Shown piece after piece: positions 41,848 through 43,704 of a DNA stretch of 43,704 nt. The translations under genes and the position numbers were made by a program. The notes beneath the pieces were generated by a model that saw only the letters and a program-made list of their open reading frames with translations, was not told the DNA's origin and searched no databases. The stretch comes from Verrucomicrobiaceae bacterium (lineage in GTDB: Bacteria; Verrucomicrobiota; Verrucomicrobiia; Verrucomicrobiales; Verrucomicrobiaceae), in NCBI GenBank assembly GCA_027487315.1, contig JAIYDW010000043.1, positions 1-43,704 of the forward strand, written 5' to 3'. How positions within the stretch are numbered: position 1 is the first letter of the stretch; every line of letters begins with the position of its first letter.

Positions 41848-42504
41848 TCACTCCTTCCCCACACCCGGATACTTCAAATCCGTCCGCCAAAACGGCCGCA
41901 CCGACAGCGTCCCCTCAAAGCTCATGCTAATCTGCGGCTCCCCTTTGGCGCTTCGGAAAATCTGCACGGTCGCATTCGGACACGTGACCGTCACCACCCC
42001 CTGCGCATCCACTTTCCATTCCCCGTCCAACTCCGTCCAAACCCATCCAGTCAGCTTCGACTTCCGCGCCACTTTGCCCCCAGCCTCAAAGTAATACCAC
42101 CGCAACCCCTCTCCCGCCTCATCCACCCGCCACACCACCGCCTCCAGCTGGTGCTCCAGCCCCTCCCGTTCAGCCTCAGTCAACGCCACCTTCTCGCGCG
42201 GCTCCCCCTTCGCATACTTCGCCTCAGGCAGCCGCCCCTCCCGAGTCTCTGTCACCGCCAGACGCGCCTGAATCTCCTTTTCCACCGCCTCCACCGCCTT
42301 CGCCTGCCCATGCTTGACCAAGCGCTTCTTCATCGTCTCCAACGACTCCAGATAAGCGGCATCCGCTTTCTTCCCAGCTTCAACTCGCTCCTTCCTCCAC
42401 GCCTTCCGCAACTGCACCAGTTCTATCGGCCCCGCTCCTCCCTCCTGGCCCGTCAACCCCGATACCGTCAAAACCAAAATCAAAGTGGAGTGCATCACAT
42501 TCAT
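41848..42504 (-). CDS. Secreted hypothetical protein with helical and beta parts
   Basis: A 218-residue protein from the ATG at 42504 (or 42495), which gives a signal peptide (MNVMHSTLILVLTVSG). Residues ~28-95 are highly charged and helical, probably a coiled coil (LVQLRKAWRKERVEAGKKAD). From ~115 beta-strands dominate (RWYYFEAGGKVARKSKLTGWVW in pieces), like a lipocalin- or WD-type small domain, then a short C-terminal tail. Comparable coiled-coil-plus-beta proteins are common in planctomycete/verrucomicrobial secretomes; no family name is secure. A plausible promoter lies directly upstream. Confidence 0.7.
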   Translation of the reverse strand: MNVMHSTLILVLTVSGLTGQEGGAGPIELVQLRKAWRKERVEAGKKADAAYLESLETMKKRLVKHGQAKAVEAVEKEIQARLAVTETREGRLPEAKYAKGEPREKVALTEAEREGLEHQLEAVVWRVDEAGEGLRWYYFEAGGKVARKSKLTGWVWTELDGEWKVDAQGVVTVTCPNATVQIFRSAKGEPQISMSFEGTLSVRPFWRTDLKYPGVGKE

Positions 42505-42514
42505 CGGACGGAAT

Positions 42515-42543
42515 ATTATTTCGATATTGTTCTTTTTAACCAA
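42515..42543 (-). promoter_or_regulatory. Candidate promoter on the minus strand
   Basis: On the minus strand TTGGTT (42538-42543) and AATAAT (42515-42520) are 17 bases apart, in an AT-rich stretch ahead of the secreted-protein gene at 42504. The -10 matches the consensus at five of six positions, the -35 at three. Confidence 0.4.
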
Positions 42544-42627
42544 CCTCCCACCCAAACGCAATCCTAATCCCTCCTCTCCCCCAAAGTACCACCCCTGTAC
42601 CAGGCGTGTCCCCAAAAACCTCCGCCC

Positions 42628-43704
42628 CTACCTCCCTCCCCGACTCCCCACCAGCCGCTCAAAGATCGGCGACGCCATCAACGTCGTCACCACCGCCATG
42701 ATCACCAGCGTCGCAAACAGCCCCTCGGAAATAATGCCCCGCTGCAGCCCAATATTGATGATGATCAACTCCATCAACCCTCGCGCATTCATCAAGATCC
42801 CAATCCCCATCGCCTCCCTCCCCGAGATCCCAGTCGCCCTCGCCGCCAGCGTGCACGCCACCCATTTTCCCAGCACCGCCGCCACCAAAACCGCCCCGCA
42901 CATCCCCCATAAGAACCACGAATTCAGCAATCCAATCTTCGTGTTCAACCCCGAGTAAGTGAAAAACAACGGCAGCAGCAGCGCCACCGTCAACGGCTGA
43001 ATCCGCGCCATCAAATCCCGCGTCACCACCCCCCGTGGCATCGCCGCCCCCATCACAAATGCCCCAAACACCGCGTGCAGCCCGATCTTGTCCGTGAACC
43101 ACGCCCCCAGCGCCATCATCGCCAACCCCACCACCAATCCCGCCTCCGTCAGCACCTCCTCCTTCACCAGCCACCGCGCCACCCACGCCAGCATGGGCCG
43201 AAAGATGAGCAGCGTCACCGTCACATACCCCACCGCTCCCCCAATGTTGTAAATCGAGTGACCTATGTCCCCGTCAAAACTCGCCAACACCACCGCCAAC
43301 AAAAGCCACGCCATCGCGTCGTCGATTGCCCCCGCCCCGATCGCCACCGTCCCCATCGTCGTTCCCGTCAGCCCCTTGAAATGAATGATCCGCGCCAGCA
43401 TCGGAAACGCCGTGATGCACATCGACGCCCCCAAAAACAGCATCGCCTCACTCAACTTCGTCTTCTCCGGAAACAACTCCGTCTGATGAAACAACACCCA
43501 AGCCAACCCCGCCCCCAACAAAAACGGCGTCACCATCCCCGCCACCGACACCGCCACACTGCTCTTGAACTTCTCCCGCACAATGTCCACCCGAAACTCC
43601 ATCCCCACCACGAACATATACAACGCCAACCCCAACTGCGACGCCGGAAACAAATAGCAACTCGTGTCCCGCGCCTTCTGCGTCGCATCCCACGGAAACA
43701 ACCA
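42628..43704 (-). CDS. CPA2-type cation:proton antiporter, N-terminus outside window
   Basis: At least 358 codons of a membrane antiporter; the reading frame is open to the right edge, so the true start and the first membrane segments are missing. About ten hydrophobic segments are visible. The proton/cation site AIDDAMAW has the paired aspartates of the CPA2 (KefB/NapA-like) family, and RGVVTRDLMARIQPL and GREAMGIGILMNARGLMEL are typical of the group. It exchanges Na+ or K+ for protons across the inner membrane. No regulatory RCK/TrkA domain follows, so it is of the short type. Confidence 0.9.
   Translation of the reverse strand, partial: WLFPWDATQKARDTSCYLFPASQLGLALYMFVVGMEFRVDIVREKFKSSVAVSVAGMVTPFLLGAGLAWVLFHQTELFPEKTKLSEAMLFLGASMCITAFPMLARIIHFKGLTGTTMGTVAIGAGAIDDAMAWLLLAVVLASFDGDIGHSIYNIGGAVGYVTVTLLIFRPMLAWVARWLVKEEVLTEAGLVVGLAMMALGAWFTDKIGLHAVFGAFVMGAAMPRGVVTRDLMARIQPLTVALLLPLFFTYSGLNTKIGLLNSWFLWGMCGAVLVAAVLGKWVACTLAARATGISGREAMGIGILMNARGLMELIIINIGLQRGIISEGLFATLVIMAVVTTLMASPIFERLVGSRGGR

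Noticed and set aside
41651-42094. Plus-strand frame with a signal-like N-terminus between the DUF3147 and secreted-protein genes
   Set aside because: After ~25 residues it becomes Pro/Ser-rich and overlaps 247 bases of a well-supported minus-strand gene. It may be a decayed gene start, but this cannot be supported.

Overview
The window is a GC-rich bacterial chromosome segment. The LpxD gene, many outer-membrane barrels and lipoprotein signals show a Gram-negative (diderm) envelope. Three arylsulfatases, an MglA-like GTPase with roadblock partners, a Rex repressor, a fused ATP-grasp/alpha-E protein and palindromic intergenic repeats together suggest a Verrucomicrobiota-like organism. This placement is inferred from gene content only. 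No rRNA, tRNA, CRISPR array, transposase or phage gene was seen. Most plus-strand start codons lack a Shine-Dalgarno sequence and follow C/T-rich leaders.

Left third (1-15.8 kb): sulfatase and uptake clusters. A winged-helix regulator precedes a sulfatase, a DUF1254 protein and two outer-membrane barrels (213-5391). A convergent AraC regulator (5430-6395) is divergent from a second sulfatase with its own barrel (6477-8735). Two small lipoproteins follow (EF-hand and glycine-zipper), then a secreted amidohydrolase with an OprB-type porin (10031-13031). A third, longer sulfatase (13249-15591) lies between two related palindromic repeats. The set looks like import and desulfation or hydrolysis of organic substrates across the periplasm; the substrates cannot be named.

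Middle (15.9-27.1 kb): an RhlE-like RNA helicase; a circularly permuted ATP-grasp/alpha-E fusion with a transglutaminase-like protease nearby, a known peptide-modification gene set, here interrupted by a secreted protein, a repeat and an EF-hand lipoprotein; another lipoprotein; and a minus-strand operon for E1-alpha, E1-beta and E2 of a 2-oxoacid dehydrogenase.

The most interesting locus (27.5-34.0 kb) is a seven-gene, same-strand, tightly packed set: a 989-residue Pro/Ala-rich roadblock protein, an MglA-like GTPase, a second roadblock-like protein, an ExbB/TolQ channel protein, an ExbD/TolR-like protein, a TonB-like protein and a small membrane zinc-ribbon protein. It recalls the Myxococcus MglA/Agl/Glt trans-envelope gliding machinery. 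However, the ExbD-like protein has Thr where the proton-carrying Asp should be, and the ExbB-like protein has Ala at the facing Thr. This may be an undescribed GTPase-controlled envelope complex that does not use the canonical proton path.

Right end (34-43.7 kb): a His-rich lipoprotein, a CrtI-like FAD oxidoreductase, a secreted protein with a Thr-Gly tail, Rex, a VapBC toxin-antitoxin pair, and a minus-strand series of a CPA2 antiporter (cut by the window end), a secreted protein, a DUF3147 membrane protein, LpxD and a secreted alpha/beta hydrolase.
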